A stretch of 64,000 nt of DNA from Pyrinomonadaceae bacterium (GCA_025054715.1 JANWYH010000006.1:93415-157414); one strand, 5' to 3'; numbered from the stretch's first letter, positions 8,289 to 17,121 are shown. Translations and numbers: made by a program. Notes: a model not told the origin generated them from the sequence alone.

Positions 8289-8319
8289 AAGCAGGCCTTC
8301 TGAAGAATTAGGCCTGCTT
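8289..8319. terminator. Bidirectional terminator candidate
   Basis: A perfect 10-bp inverted repeat (AAGCAGGCCT/AGGCCTGCTT) with an 11-base loop lies between the convergent genes erpA and the GlsB-like gene. T-runs on either side are weak, so it may act as a stem-loop transcript end on both strands. Confidence 0.6.
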
Positions 8320-8341
8320 GTCGTCGGATTTTAAGCTACTG

Positions 8342-8605
8342 TCAGAAAAGCCAGCGGTAGATTAGCAGAAGTATCACCGCACCTATAACCGAAAGCACCC
8401 AACCAGCTTTGTAATTTTCGTCCTTCCAGATTGCTCGACCGATAATCGAGCCAACGAAAGCTCCTAAAACACCAATCAAAGCTGTAATTAGCCATCCAAC
8501 TGGTCCTGATTCAATCGGCTCTGAGCCCGGCACCAAAAGCCTAGCAATTACACCAATAATTAACCCAACAATGAGCTGTCCAACGATGTGTGAAACGTTT
8601 GACAT
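8342..8605 (-). CDS. GlsB/YeaQ/YmgE family membrane protein
   Basis: An 87-residue integral membrane protein with three hydrophobic segments (IVGQLIVGLIIGVIARLLV, GWLITALIGVLGAFVGSII and WVLSVIGAVILLLIYRWLF). The pattern and the PVGWLITALIG and FVGSIIGRAI stretches place it in the GlsB/YeaQ/YmgE family, once called transglycosylase-associated. These proteins are small stress-linked inner membrane proteins without a proven biochemical activity. It has a strong ribosome site (GGAGGAG) just ahead of the ATG. It is monocistronic as far as I can see. Confidence 0.85.
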   Translation of the reverse strand: MSNVSHIVGQLIVGLIIGVIARLLVPGSEPIESGPVGWLITALIGVLGAFVGSIIGRAIWKDENYKAGWVLSVIGAVILLLIYRWLF

Positions 8606-8684
8606 TTTCTCCTCCTACAAAGCAAAAATTATTTAAGAGCAAAGCAAAAATATCTCATTTGAGCAAAGATTTCAAGTTCCGAGG

Positions 8685-9239
8685 CTATTTTTCAAATCGC
8701 GCCTCAATCGTTCCATTGTTTTTTTTCCCAAAGCGAGCTGTAAGGTTAGGATAAGTTTCATGCTCTACCTCGTAATTTTCTGCCCCAAGAATAGCTTCTA
8801 CCTCTATTATGGAACTGATACTTCCTTCAATCTCCATAAAAAAGCCAAAAGGTAGTTCATCTAAACAAACTTCCGCACCCCGTATCTTCCAAGCTTTTCT
8901 TCTTTTCTCATAAACAAGCTTAAGTGAAAAACCAACACTTTCAAGTATCCTTTCGATTGCCTCAGGATTCGACACCTCGCTTTCGTATTCGACATGTTCC
9001 TTCACACCTGTCTCATTCTGAATCCTTTGCTTATAAGTCAAAACCGCTTTTCCATCATTCTTCTCGCGAAGTCTAAGAATAGCTTTCTGCATCAAAAGGT
9101 GTTCATTTGTGTATAGTTTGTTTAACTCAAAATCCTCGCTAATAAAGCTCGCCTGTAACGATTGAAGGGTTTTTAGAATCTCGTCATATTGTGCCTTTGT
9201 TAAACGGTATTTTTTCTCTTTTTCTATCCAGCCTTTCAC
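8685..9239 (-). CDS. CYTH-domain protein (class IV cyclase/triphosphatase fold)
   Basis: A 184-residue CYTH-fold protein. The family contains class IV adenylate cyclases (CyaB) and inorganic or thiamine triphosphatases, all binding triphosphates in a beta-tunnel. The N-terminal signature, usually ExExK, appears as IEKEKKYRL; LRLREKNDGKAVLTYKQR and FMEIEGS continue the tunnel motifs. Which substrate it uses cannot be told from sequence. I start it at GTG 9239, two bases after the permease stop and preceded by GGAAGG; an in-frame ATG at 9266 would overlap the permease by 25 bases. It is the last gene of the exporter operon. Confidence 0.75.
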   Translation of the reverse strand: MKGWIEKEKKYRLTKAQYDEILKTLQSLQASFISEDFELNKLYTNEHLLMQKAILRLREKNDGKAVLTYKQRIQNETGVKEHVEYESEVSNPEAIERILESVGFSLKLVYEKRRKAWKIRGAEVCLDELPFGFFMEIEGSISSIIEVEAILGAENYEVEHETYPNLTARFGKKNNGTIEARFEK

Positions 9240-9241
9240 TT

Positions 9242-10549
9242 TTATCCTTCCTTTATCCACCTCCATATTTCTGGCAAAGTTGCACGTTTTCCGTACATAA
9301 GCATTCCAATCCGATAGATTCTAGAGGCCACCCAAACGATCCCCACTACTGTTAAAAGGTTAACTAGAATTGAAAACAAGACTTGCCAAACAGGTGGAGT
9401 CTCCATAGTCATTCTTATAGGCATGGCTAAAGGCGAAGAAAATGGTGCAATCGAAATCCAAAAAGAAAAGCTAGAATTTGGGTCGCGCAAAATTGCAAAG
9501 CAAAAGTAGAAACTCAAAAGCATTATCATAACGGGCACGAATGAAAATTGCCCACCTTCCTGTATGTTTGTAACCATCGAACCTATAAGAGCAAAAATCG
9601 AAGCGTAGGTAAAAAAGCCTAGCAGAAAATACACTAAGAAGGAAATCGAAGCTGCAAAAGATATTTCAGGCAGTCGCCACCCGGCAGCAACTAGATAAGG
9701 CATGCTAAAGAGGATTATAAACGCAGCCGAAGCTACCCATATAGCTACTTGCGTAAGTCCTGCAAGACCTACACCTACGAGCTTCCCCATCATCAACTCA
9801 AAAGGCCTTGCAGAAGAAAAAAGTATTTCAGCAATTCGAGTTTCTTTTTCCTCTATAACTGCCGACAGAACCGTTTGACCGTAAATAGAAAGAACCATGT
9901 AAATAAACAAGGCTACGACGAAGCCAACCCAAAAATTACCTGTTCCTTCTTTTTCTTCACCCGCTTCTCCTATTTTTTTAACTGAAAAATTGACCTCACC
10001 TATCAAGTTTTCTAACTCCTTTTCGCTAATCTTCGCCTTGAGAAGCTTTTCTGCTCTTACGGCCTTAGTCAAAGCACCACGAATCGCTGAATTCAACACA
10101 ATGTCCCCGGCACGACGTGAAAAGAGCTGAAAATTTGCCTCTCTATCTTCAAAATTTCTAGGAATTATCAAGTAAGCATCAACCTCACCATCTGACACTT
10201 TTGCTCTTAATTCCCTTTGAATCTGCTCCTCATTCTTTTCATCAAATCTATAATCAACAAAAACAAATTCTCCAACAGATATGTCAACCGCCTCTTTCCT
10301 TTTATCTCGGTTTATCTCATTTGAAGTTACTTCGCTTTCGCCAGACAAAATCTGCTGAAGCCTCGGTTTTATCTTTCCAGAGGGATCGATCACTATGATC
10401 TTTACAGGCTCACCTTTGATTGAAAAAACTAACACCGGGACGAAAGCAAAAACAAGTCCCAAGGCTGGAAGCAAAAACGTCCCAATAAGAAATGTCCACT
10501 TTAAGACTATCTTTTTGTACTCATGCTTTATGACAGCTAATATTTTCAC
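9242..10549 (-). CDS. ABC-2 type exporter permease (NatB/YhaP-like)
   Basis: A 435-residue membrane permease of the ABC-2 exporter class. One transmembrane helix near the N-terminus (WTFLIGTFLLPALGLVFAFV) is followed by a large extracytoplasmic region of about 170 residues and then five or six hydrophobic segments, the NatB/YhaP layout (ABC2_membrane_3). VVALFIYMVLSIYGQTVLSA and EEKETRIAEILFSSARP are typical. Its partner ATPase gene ends 2 bases upstream. NatAB exports sodium in Bacillus, but the substrate here is unknown. Confidence 0.88.
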   Translation of the reverse strand: MKILAVIKHEYKKIVLKWTFLIGTFLLPALGLVFAFVPVLVFSIKGEPVKIIVIDPSGKIKPRLQQILSGESEVTSNEINRDKRKEAVDISVGEFVFVDYRFDEKNEEQIQRELRAKVSDGEVDAYLIIPRNFEDREANFQLFSRRAGDIVLNSAIRGALTKAVRAEKLLKAKISEKELENLIGEVNFSVKKIGEAGEEKEGTGNFWVGFVVALFIYMVLSIYGQTVLSAVIEEKETRIAEILFSSARPFELMMGKLVGVGLAGLTQVAIWVASAAFIILFSMPYLVAAGWRLPEISFAASISFLVYFLLGFFTYASIFALIGSMVTNIQEGGQFSFVPVMIMLLSFYFCFAILRDPNSSFSFWISIAPFSSPLAMPIRMTMETPPVWQVLFSILVNLLTVVGIVWVASRIYRIGMLMYGKRATLPEIWRWIKEG

Positions 10550-10551
10550 TT

Positions 10552-11478
10552 CTACAACTCCTCGCCCGAAACTTTTTCTATAAAAATATCCTTCAAACTC
10601 GGCTCTAGCAGCTCAAACTTCGAGATGCAAGCGCCGCTTTCAATAAGTCTTCTCAAAAGTTCTTGTGAATCAGCCGCTTCAGCAAGGAAAACTTGCTTTT
10701 CGTCAGAATGCTCAACAACCTTTTCAACCAAGTTTTTTTCAGCTAAGACCTCGTCAGCGCCGGTAGCACGAAGCGAAATGATTCGCTTACCGAAGCTTTC
10801 TTTCACCTGCCTAAGCGATCCGCTGACGACCTTTCTAGACTTATTTATGAGCAAAATATCATCGCAGAGTCGCTCGGCGGTTTCCATAAGATGTGTAGAA
10901 AAAATTATTGTCTTGTTTTTCGCTTTAAGCTCAGAAACTATTTCTATCAAAAACTCAACGCTTATCGGATCAAGCCCAGAAAAAGGCTCATCCAAAATTA
11001 GCAAATCGGGATCGTGCAGAACCGCACAGATAAACTGAATTTTTTGAGCCATCCCTTTTGATAAATCCGTAGTTTTCTTCTTTTTCCACTCTGAAAGCCT
11101 CATTCTTTCGAGCCAGTAATCTATTCTCTTATCAGCTTCCTTACTAGAAAGTCCTTTTAATGCGGCAAAATATCTGATTTGATCTTGTATTTTCATTTTC
11201 TTATAGAGCCCACGCTCTTCAGGTAGGTAGCCGATCCTGTCTTGCACGCGTTCGGGCAAGCTTTCACCAAACACTTCGAGCCTTCCTTCGTCAGGGTGTG
11301 TTATACCAACTATCATTCGGATAGTCGTAGTCTTGCCTGCTCCATTCGGTCCTAAAAAGCCAAACACCCGTCCCGAATAAACCTCAAAACTTAACGAATC
11401 TACTGCAGTAAAATCCCCGAAACGTTTCGTTACATTTTCAACCTTAATAGTTAGCTGAGCCATTTTTCTTGTTTCCAT
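10552..11478 (-). CDS. ABC transporter ATP-binding protein (NatA-like)
   Basis: A 308-residue ATPase that powers the permease encoded directly downstream. It has Walker A GPNGAGKTTTIRM, the Q-loop region YLPEERGLYKKM, signature TDLSKGMAQKIQF, Walker B LLILDEPFSGLDP and the H-loop STHLM. The C-terminal 90 residues are the extension seen in NatA/YhaQ subunits. An alternative start at ATG 11463 (MAQLTIKV) would also fit the family. The divergent promoter region shared with corA contains a 7-bp palindrome at 11498-11515. Confidence 0.9.
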   Translation of the reverse strand: METRKMAQLTIKVENVTKRFGDFTAVDSLSFEVYSGRVFGFLGPNGAGKTTTIRMIVGITHPDEGRLEVFGESLPERVQDRIGYLPEERGLYKKMKIQDQIRYFAALKGLSSKEADKRIDYWLERMRLSEWKKKKTTDLSKGMAQKIQFICAVLHDPDLLILDEPFSGLDPISVEFLIEIVSELKAKNKTIIFSTHLMETAERLCDDILLINKSRKVVSGSLRQVKESFGKRIISLRATGADEVLAEKNLVEKVVEHSDEKQVFLAEAADSQELLRRLIESGACISKFELLEPSLKDIFIEKVSGEEL

Positions 11479-11537
11479 CTAGAACCAAGATAATCTACGT
11501 TTGATTTTTCAAACGATTTTTGCCACATTTTTGTTTC

Positions 11538-12527
11538 ATGGAAATTTTTGCTTACAACAAAAAAGAAAAAAAACTTTTGAGCGATTGCACCTTAAAAAAC
11601 TTGCCCGAGCTTCTCTCGAGTCAAGACAATCTTATCTGGGTTGATATGGAAAGTCCAACTCCAGAAGAAGAAAAAATCCTCTCAGAAGTATTCAACTTCC
11701 ACCCGTTAGCAATCGAAGACGCAATAGAAACCCGAAATCACCCCAAAATCGAAAGCTTTGAAGACTACCTTTTCTTCATCGTTCATGGCATTAAAAGCGA
11801 AACCAGCCCACTTAATTTTGTCACAAAAGAGCTAGATGGCTTCCTAGGAAAAAACTTCCTAGTAACTTACCATAAAGAAAAATCCAGAAGCATAGACAAA
11901 GTGAAGCATCAAGTAAGAAATTCATCCAATCCATTCAAAAAAGGCTTGGATTACCTGCTTCATCAGATCCTAGATCAAATCGTTGATTCTTACATCCCAG
12001 TAATTGAAGATTTTGAACGAACTATCAATAACATTGAAGACAGAATTCTAAAAGCCGAAATACCCGATGAAGACATTCTGGAAGAGATAATGAAAGTCAA
12101 AAGAAACATTGCAAGGCTCATAAGAATAGGCTCAAAACAGGAAAAACTGCTCTATCGGCTTTCACACGGGGACTTTCCGCTGATTCAAAAATCAAACTTG
12201 CCTTTTTACAGAGACGTATATGATCATCTGCTGCGTGTAGTAGTCTTGGCAGAAAATTATCGAGACTTAGTTAACAATCTCTTTAGTTTGCATTTTAATG
12301 CTGTTACTGTCAAAACTAACGAAGCAATAAAGATAATGACCGTTATTTCAACTATAATGCTACCTCTTTCAGTCATAGCAGGAATTTACGGAATGAACTT
12401 TGAGAACATGCCAGAGCTTAAAACTGAATACGGTTACTTTGTCACCTTGGGCTTTATGTTTCTGGTCGGGGTTTCGCTTCTAACCTACTTTTGGCGTAAG
12501 GGTTGGATTTTGCGCTCTAAAAAGTAA
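11538..12527 (+). CDS. corA: CorA family magnesium/cobalt transporter
   Basis: A 329-residue inner membrane divalent-cation channel of the CorA family. The long cytoplasmic domain (for example LIWVDMESPTPEE, HPLAIEDAIETRNHPKIE) is followed by two C-terminal helices, with the selectivity motif YGMNFENMP between them (about residue 283). I start it at ATG 11538 (MEIFAYN); an upstream in-frame TTG at 11520 has no support. Its 3' end overlaps the convergent pgpA gene by 11 bases. Confidence 0.92.
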   Translation: MEIFAYNKKEKKLLSDCTLKNLPELLSSQDNLIWVDMESPTPEEEKILSEVFNFHPLAIEDAIETRNHPKIESFEDYLFFIVHGIKSETSPLNFVTKELDGFLGKNFLVTYHKEKSRSIDKVKHQVRNSSNPFKKGLDYLLHQILDQIVDSYIPVIEDFERTINNIEDRILKAEIPDEDILEEIMKVKRNIARLIRIGSKQEKLLYRLSHGDFPLIQKSNLPFYRDVYDHLLRVVVLAENYRDLVNNLFSLHFNAVTVKTNEAIKIMTVISTIMLPLSVIAGIYGMNFENMPELKTEYGYFVTLGFMFLVGVSLLTYFWRKGWILRSKK

Positions 12528-13104
12528 TAGCGTAAATAAAAGACAAAACTACTCCAGCATAAACTCCCGCCAGAATATCGTCAGCACAAACACCCAAACC
12601 AGAAGGTAAATTTTGAAGCGAGTTTATCGGATATGGCTTCCAAATATCGAAAATTCTAAATAAAACAAAACCAGCCATCAAAACTCCCAAATTCAGAGAA
12701 AACGGAACAAAAAGAAAAGTTATCATTTGACCTATGACTTCATCAATTACCGCCTGCTTCGGGTCTTTGTCTTTAAGAACATCCACCGCTATGCCCGATG
12801 CCCAAATTCCTACAAGACAGAAAACCAAAAAAACAAGCAAATTAAAAAAATGGAGCCAAGCCAAAATTTTTTCTCTTGCATACCCGCTAGCTATAAGATG
12901 CTCGATTAAACTTAACTCGAAAGAAGCAATAAAAAAATAAATTCCAACAGTAAAAGCCGAAGCCAAAGTCCCCGGTATTAAGGGCAAATAACCAATACCT
13001 AAAGTTGTGAGCACAACCGCAAATCGATCACGAAACCTTCTAAGGGCACTTTTTTCTTCTGTATATTCAAACGCAATGTGAATTGCTTTGTTATAATTTG
13101 ACAT
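12517..13104 (-). CDS. pgpA: Phosphatidylglycerophosphatase A
   Basis: A 195-residue membrane enzyme that dephosphorylates phosphatidylglycerophosphate to make phosphatidylglycerol. Characteristic segments are GYLPLIPGTLAS, KDPKQAVIDEVIGQMITF (with the catalytic acidic residues) and FDIWKPYPINSLQNLPSGLG followed by DDILAGVYAG. Four hydrophobic helices are visible. The N-terminal 35 residues are extra compared with E. coli PgpA. The gene converges on corA with overlapping 3' ends. Confidence 0.92.
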   Translation of the reverse strand: MSNYNKAIHIAFEYTEEKSALRRFRDRFAVVLTTLGIGYLPLIPGTLASAFTVGIYFFIASFELSLIEHLIASGYAREKILAWLHFFNLLVFLVFCLVGIWASGIAVDVLKDKDPKQAVIDEVIGQMITFLFVPFSLNLGVLMAGFVLFRIFDIWKPYPINSLQNLPSGLGVCADDILAGVYAGVVLSFIYAITF

Positions 13105-13126
13105 AAGGAAAGCAAAAAAATAGATT
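13098..13126 (+). promoter_or_regulatory. Promoter of the aldehyde dehydrogenase-RidA unit
   Basis: TTGACA (13098-13103), 17-base spacer, TAGATT (13121-13126). The -35 box overlaps the first codons of the divergent pgpA gene, so the two transcripts may interfere. Confidence 0.6.
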
Positions 13127-13155
13127 AAGCTAAAAGCTCATAAAGAAGCAAAGCT

Positions 13156-14607
13156 ATGGAAAAAATTTTCAATTATATTGGTGGAAAGCTTGTTGAACCA
13201 ATCTCAGGTCAGTATCTTGACAATTATGATCCCGCAACTGGTAAAATTTATTCACTCACGCCTGACTCTGACGAAAGAGATGTTGAAAAAGCGGTCGAAG
13301 CGGCTAGTAAAGCTTTTCCATACTGGTCGAAACTTTCACCAGAAAAAAGATGTGAAAAACTGTTGAAGATAGCTGATCTAGTAAACCAAAACCTTGAAAT
13401 ACTAGCAGAAGCCGAAAGCATTGACACTGGGAAACCTAAAAGTCTTGCAAGCCAGGTTGACATTCCTCGCGCAGTCTTAAATTTCAGATTTTATGCAACG
13501 GCTATAATTCATTTCAGCTCGGAGTTTTACGAAACGACTGGACAAGCAATAAATTATACTCTCCGTCAGCCAATTGGAGTAGTAGGTTGCATAAGTCCAT
13601 GGAACTTACCGCTTTATCTGTTTACTTGGAAAATCGCTCCAGCGCTTGCTGCAGGTAATTGCGTAGTTGCAAAGCCATCGGAAATTACTCCGATGACTGC
13701 ATTTATGTTGTCAAAGCTGTGTATTGAAGCCGAAATGCCTGAAGGCGTTTTGAATGTAGTTCACGGGCTTGGACAAAAGGTGGGCGCTCATATCGTCAAA
13801 CATCCACAAATTCGAGCCATTTCCTTTACAGGCGGAACACAAACCGGAAAATGGATCGCAGCTCAAGCCGCTCCTCTTTTCAAAAAACTTTCGCTTGAAC
13901 TAGGCGGAAAAAATCCCAGCATAATTTTCTCTGATTGTGAATATGAAAAAACTCTAGAAACTAATGTTCGATCCTCTTTCATGAATCAAGGAGAGATATG
14001 TTTATGCAGCTCTAGAATTTTCATTGAAAAACCTATTTACGAGCGGTTCAGAAACGATTTTGTTCAAAGAGTAAAGAGCTTAAGAGTTGGCGATCCGCTA
14101 GAAAAAGAAACCGAGTTAGGAGCCGTAGTCTCTGAAACACACATGAATAAAATTTTAAGCTACATCAGCCTTGCACGGGAAGAAGGTGGAGAAATTCTAA
14201 CAGGAGGGAAACGCTCCATTTTGTCGGGAAGATGTCAAAATGGCTATTTCATTGAGCCCACAGTGATCGAAGGATTATCCTTTGATTGCCGAACAAATCA
14301 AGAAGAAATCTTCGGTCCAGTGGTAACAATTCAACCTTTTGAAACAGAAGAGGAAGTCCTAAATTATGCAAACTCTGTTTCTTATGGCCTATCAGCAACC
14401 GTTTGGACTGAAAATCTATCAAGAGCACACCGAGTAGCCAGCCGTTTAGAAAGTGGTATTGTTTGGGTAAATTCGTGGCTCTTGAGAGACTTAAGAACAC
14501 CTTTCGGCGGCGTGAAAAATTCAGGATTAGGTCGTGAAGGCGGTTTTGAAGCTCTGAGGTTTTTTACAGAAGAAAAAAACGTCTGTATTAAAATTGACAA
14601 CTTATGA
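13156..14607 (+). CDS. Aldehyde dehydrogenase, likely 2-aminomuconate-semialdehyde dehydrogenase
   Basis: A 483-residue NAD-dependent aldehyde dehydrogenase. Cofactor-binding and catalytic motifs are CISPWNLPLYLF, AKPSEITP, SFTGGTQTGKWI, the glutamate motif LELGGKNPS and the cysteine motif NQGEICLCSSR. The CLC arrangement and the overall sequence resemble the hydroxymuconic/aminomuconic semialdehyde dehydrogenase group. The next gene, which overlaps its stop codon, is a RidA protein of the 2-aminomuconate deaminase type. The pair would convert 2-aminomuconate semialdehyde to 2-aminomuconate and then to oxalocrotonate, part of tryptophan/kynurenine breakdown. The other enzymes of that route are not in the window, so the assignment rests on the pairing. 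Confidence 0.75.
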   Translation: MEKIFNYIGGKLVEPISGQYLDNYDPATGKIYSLTPDSDERDVEKAVEAASKAFPYWSKLSPEKRCEKLLKIADLVNQNLEILAEAESIDTGKPKSLASQVDIPRAVLNFRFYATAIIHFSSEFYETTGQAINYTLRQPIGVVGCISPWNLPLYLFTWKIAPALAAGNCVVAKPSEITPMTAFMLSKLCIEAEMPEGVLNVVHGLGQKVGAHIVKHPQIRAISFTGGTQTGKWIAAQAAPLFKKLSLELGGKNPSIIFSDCEYEKTLETNVRSSFMNQGEICLCSSRIFIEKPIYERFRNDFVQRVKSLRVGDPLEKETELGAVVSETHMNKILSYISLAREEGGEILTGGKRSILSGRCQNGYFIEPTVIEGLSFDCRTNQEEIFGPVVTIQPFETEEEVLNYANSVSYGLSATVWTENLSRAHRVASRLESGIVWVNSWLLRDLRTPFGGVKNSGLGREGGFEALRFFTEEKNVCIKIDNL

Positions 14608-15026
14608 GCGACAAAATTTATTCATCAAGAGCTCCAGAACCAGTAGGACCTTACCCACATGCGAGACGTGTAGGGAATTTACTTTTTCTATCGGGCATAG
14701 GACCACGCGAACGCGGATCAAACAAAATTCCAGGCGTGGAGCTAGACGAAAACGGAAACATTCTATCTTACGACATCGAGGCTCAATGCCATTCCGTCTT
14801 TAGGAACGTTCGTCATGTCCTAGAGGAGGCAGGTTCGAGCTGGGACAAAATTGTTGATGTAACGGTCTTTCTAACAAACATGAAGAGAGATTTTCCTGTT
14901 TTTAATCGTATCTATGCAGAATATTTCAAAGATAATCAGCCTTGTAGAACGACAGTCGAAGTAAACGCACTCCCGACTCCGATAGCTATCGAATTAAAAG
15001 TAATTGCAACTATAGATGAAGAGTGA
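14604..15026 (+). CDS. RidA-family deaminase, 2-aminomuconate deaminase type
   Basis: A 140-residue YjgF/YER057c/RidA-family protein, which forms trimers with active sites between subunits. It has the family arginine in CRTTVEVNALPTPIAIEL and the distinctive LFLSGIGPRERG and VTVFLTNMKRDF stretches found in RidA proteins annotated as 2-aminomuconate deaminase. The ATG overlaps the stop of the aldehyde dehydrogenase by 4 bases (ATGA), so the two are translationally coupled. Generic imine deaminase activity is the alternative, but the genetic pairing favours the aminomuconate role. Confidence 0.78.
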   Translation: MSDKIYSSRAPEPVGPYPHARRVGNLLFLSGIGPRERGSNKIPGVELDENGNILSYDIEAQCHSVFRNVRHVLEEAGSSWDKIVDVTVFLTNMKRDFPVFNRIYAEYFKDNQPCRTTVEVNALPTPIAIELKVIATIDEE

Positions 15027-15044
15027 TTTCTCAGTTTTACAAAA

Positions 15045-15073
15045 TTGCACAAATCTAAAAAATTAGCTATAGT
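15045..15073 (+). promoter_or_regulatory. Promoter of tRNA-Pro
   Basis: TTGCAC (15045-15050), 17-base spacer, TATAGT (15068-15073), about 35 bases upstream of the mature tRNA 5' end. Confidence 0.6.
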
Positions 15074-15108
15074 GTGAATTTGGCCAAGTTTGAAATCGTC
15101 TGCAAAGT

Positions 15109-15185
15109 CGGGATGTGGCGCAGCCTGGTAGCGCGTTCGCTTGGGGTGCGAAAGGTCGCGAGTTCAAATCTCGCCATCCCGACCA
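15109..15185 (+). tRNA. tRNA-Pro (GGG)
   Basis: A 77-base tRNA with encoded CCA. The acceptor arms CGGGATG/CATCCCG, D-stem GCGC/GCGC, anticodon stem TTCGC/GCGAA with loop TTGGGGT (anticodon GGG, proline) and T-stem GCGAG/CTCGC with TTCAAAT loop all pair. It has its own promoter and no neighbouring tRNA. Confidence 0.96.
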
Positions 15186-15297
15186 TTTGATAAAAACAGC
15201 AAGACCTAACCTCTGCAGTTTCCTGAGAATAGACTTGATTGCGTGTCTTTAATCGAGATTTTTTCTGAAAGAGAATACCCGCTAATCAGTAACCAAA

Positions 15298-16266
15298 CTA
15301 GCCTTTCAGCTTTTTAATTTCCTCGATCATCACAGGAACAGCATCAAACAAATCACCTACGATACCATAGTCAGCTATATCGAATATAGGCGCTTCCGGA
15401 TCTTTATTTATCGCAACAATTACCTGGGAGTTTTTCATTCCAACCACATGCTGAATTGCGCCACTTATCCCAAGAGCAATGTAAAGCTTCGGAGCGACCG
15501 TTTGTCCACTAGAACCTATCTGACGATCAATAGGAAGCCATTCGGCATCGCAGATAGGACGTGAAGCTGCTAGGTCACCGCCAAGCACGTCAGCTAGCTG
15601 CTGAGCTAAAGCTATATTCTCTTGAGATTTTATTCCCCTTCCTACGGCAACTATAATTTCAGATTTCGTCAGATCAACTTCGGATTTTGTTTCCTGGAAT
15701 GGCTCTTCCGGACTCATCCTGATCTCTGAAACATTCACTTCTACCTTTTCAATTTTTGCACTTCCTTTTTCAGCCTTATCAGGTCGGAAAGCTCCTGATT
15801 GAAAGGTAACAAAGTAAGGCGCTTCACCTTGCAAAACAACATCGGCATCAAGCTTTCCTAAAAAGATTCTGCGCGTAAACACAAACTTTCCTTCTTCCTT
15901 GCGATAGCGTATTACATCGGCTAGAACTTCTCGATCAAAACGCGCCGCAACTTTCGGAGCAAAATCACGCACTTGATAAGTGTGAGACATTACGACATAT
16001 TGAGGCTTTTCCCGTTTGATTATTTCAGCCCAAGCATCTGCGTAACCGTCAGGCGTATATACATTCAATTTCGGGTTTGTTGCTACGATTACCTTTTCAA
16101 GGTCGTAGTTGGCAATCTCTTGAGCTAAGCCCTTATCATCGTCACATGGAATAACGGCGGAAACTCGATCATTTATATCCTTTGCAATGGCTTGTGCTGC
16201 TGTTATTGCTTCTAGAGAAGTCTTGTTTAATACACCATCTTTATGCTCAATGAACACCAATATCAT
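15298..16266 (-). CDS. etfA: Electron transfer flavoprotein alpha subunit
   Basis: A 322-residue EtfA, which binds FAD and shuttles electrons from acyl-CoA dehydrogenases to the quinone pool. The FAD-binding C-terminal domain includes VAVGRGIKSQENIALAQQLA, GSSGQTVAPKLYIALGISGA and the signature INKDPEAPIFDIADYGIVGD. The N-terminal domain is the usual EtfA/EtfB fold. It lies 17 bases downstream of etfB in one operon. Confidence 0.95.
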   Translation of the reverse strand: MILVFIEHKDGVLNKTSLEAITAAQAIAKDINDRVSAVIPCDDDKGLAQEIANYDLEKVIVATNPKLNVYTPDGYADAWAEIIKREKPQYVVMSHTYQVRDFAPKVAARFDREVLADVIRYRKEEGKFVFTRRIFLGKLDADVVLQGEAPYFVTFQSGAFRPDKAEKGSAKIEKVEVNVSEIRMSPEEPFQETKSEVDLTKSEIIVAVGRGIKSQENIALAQQLADVLGGDLAASRPICDAEWLPIDRQIGSSGQTVAPKLYIALGISGAIQHVVGMKNSQVIVAINKDPEAPIFDIADYGIVGDLFDAVPVMIEEIKKLKG

Positions 16267-16283
16267 CGTCTTATCTCCTTTTT

Positions 16284-17060
16284 CTATATGACTCTAGCTT
16301 CGTTTTTAAGTTTTTCGACCAATTCCACTGCCCCTCGTTTTGCGTCTCCATTTCCCAGAATTTGCGTCTGTTTGGTCTTAACCGGCAGATAAACTTTTTG
16401 TATTTTCTGAGCTGAAGAAAAAGCTGGTGCATCCATTACGATTTCCTTTATCTCTTTCTTTTTTGCCTCCATTATACCTTTAAGGCTTGCATATCTAATT
16501 TGAGATATTCCTGACTGAATCGTAAAAAGTGCCGGCAGCCGATAATTAAACCACTGATACCATCCACTTTCTAGCTCACGCTTCACACGCAAAGTATCTG
16601 ATAAACTTGAGCGATCGATTTCTATCACGATCGTGGCATGTGGGATACCGAGAAGTTCTGCAAGAATAACACCTGTTTGCCCGTAGCCGAGATCATCTGA
16701 CTGAAGTCCAGTAAAGATTAAATCAGGATTTTCACCTTTTATGACTTCGGCTATCATTTTTGCGGTTTGATACGGAGAAAGCTTGTGCGGTTCGTTGTTG
16801 ATAATATGAATTCCGCGGTTTGCACCTCTTGCAAGAGCATCTTTAATAACAGACTTTGCTGCATGAGTTCCGACAGAACAAACAACAACTTCTCCTTGCC
16901 CTTTTGCTTCCCGAAGTCTTAAGGCTTCCTCAAGAGCATAACCGTCAGATTCACTTGTTTGTAAGGCCACATCAGACTCTTCTATCCAGCTACAGTCTGC
17001 TTTAATTCTCAAGACAGCATCCTTATTTACGACCTGCTTCATCAGAACAACTATTTTCAT
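16284..17060 (-). CDS. etfB: Electron transfer flavoprotein beta subunit
   Basis: A 258-residue EtfB, the partner of EtfA in the heterodimer that accepts electrons during fatty acid and amino acid oxidation. MKIVVLMKQV at the start, SDGYALEEALRLRE, DLIFTGLQSDDLGYGQTGVILAE and RELESGWYQWFNYRLPALFTIQSGI are typical. The gene has a clear promoter whose -10 box ends only 8 bases before the ATG, and directly upstream of the -35 lies an 18-bp palindrome matching the FadR operator type. This suggests that the etfBA operon is repressed until acyl-CoAs accumulate. Confidence 0.94.
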   Translation of the reverse strand: MKIVVLMKQVVNKDAVLRIKADCSWIEESDVALQTSESDGYALEEALRLREAKGQGEVVVCSVGTHAAKSVIKDALARGANRGIHIINNEPHKLSPYQTAKMIAEVIKGENPDLIFTGLQSDDLGYGQTGVILAELLGIPHATIVIEIDRSSLSDTLRVKRELESGWYQWFNYRLPALFTIQSGISQIRYASLKGIMEAKKKEIKEIVMDAPAFSSAQKIQKVYLPVKTKQTQILGNGDAKRGAVELVEKLKNEARVI

Positions 17061-17068
17061 ACAGACTA

Positions 17069-17097
17069 ATTCTACAAAACTATGTTTTTGTTTCCAA
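17069..17097 (-). promoter_or_regulatory. Promoter of etfBA
   Basis: TTGGAA (17092-17097), 17-base spacer, TAGAAT (17069-17074). Only 8 bases separate the -10 box from the etfB ATG, so the transcript may begin at or very near the start codon. Confidence 0.6.
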
Positions 17098-17103
17098 GCC
17101 TTC

Positions 17104-17121
17104 TGAATGATTATTCATTCA
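17104..17121. promoter_or_regulatory. FadR-like operator palindrome upstream of etfBA
   Basis: TGAATGATTATTCATTCA is a palindrome with 7-bp perfect arms. As I recall, the FadR (YsiA, TetR family) box of Bacillus is TGAATGA-MTAN-TCATTCA, and this site differs from it at one position. Bacillus FadR controls beta-oxidation genes including etfBA, the same target as here. The site abuts the -35 region. An outer repeat, AAGCCTT (17096-17102) and AAGGCTT (17139-17145), brackets it. Confidence 0.65.

Noticed and set aside
11498..11515. CGTTTGA-TTTT-TCAAACG palindrome between corA and the ABC ATPase
   Set aside because: Only 7-bp arms in an A/T-rich gap; could be a binding site but I see nothing more that supports it.
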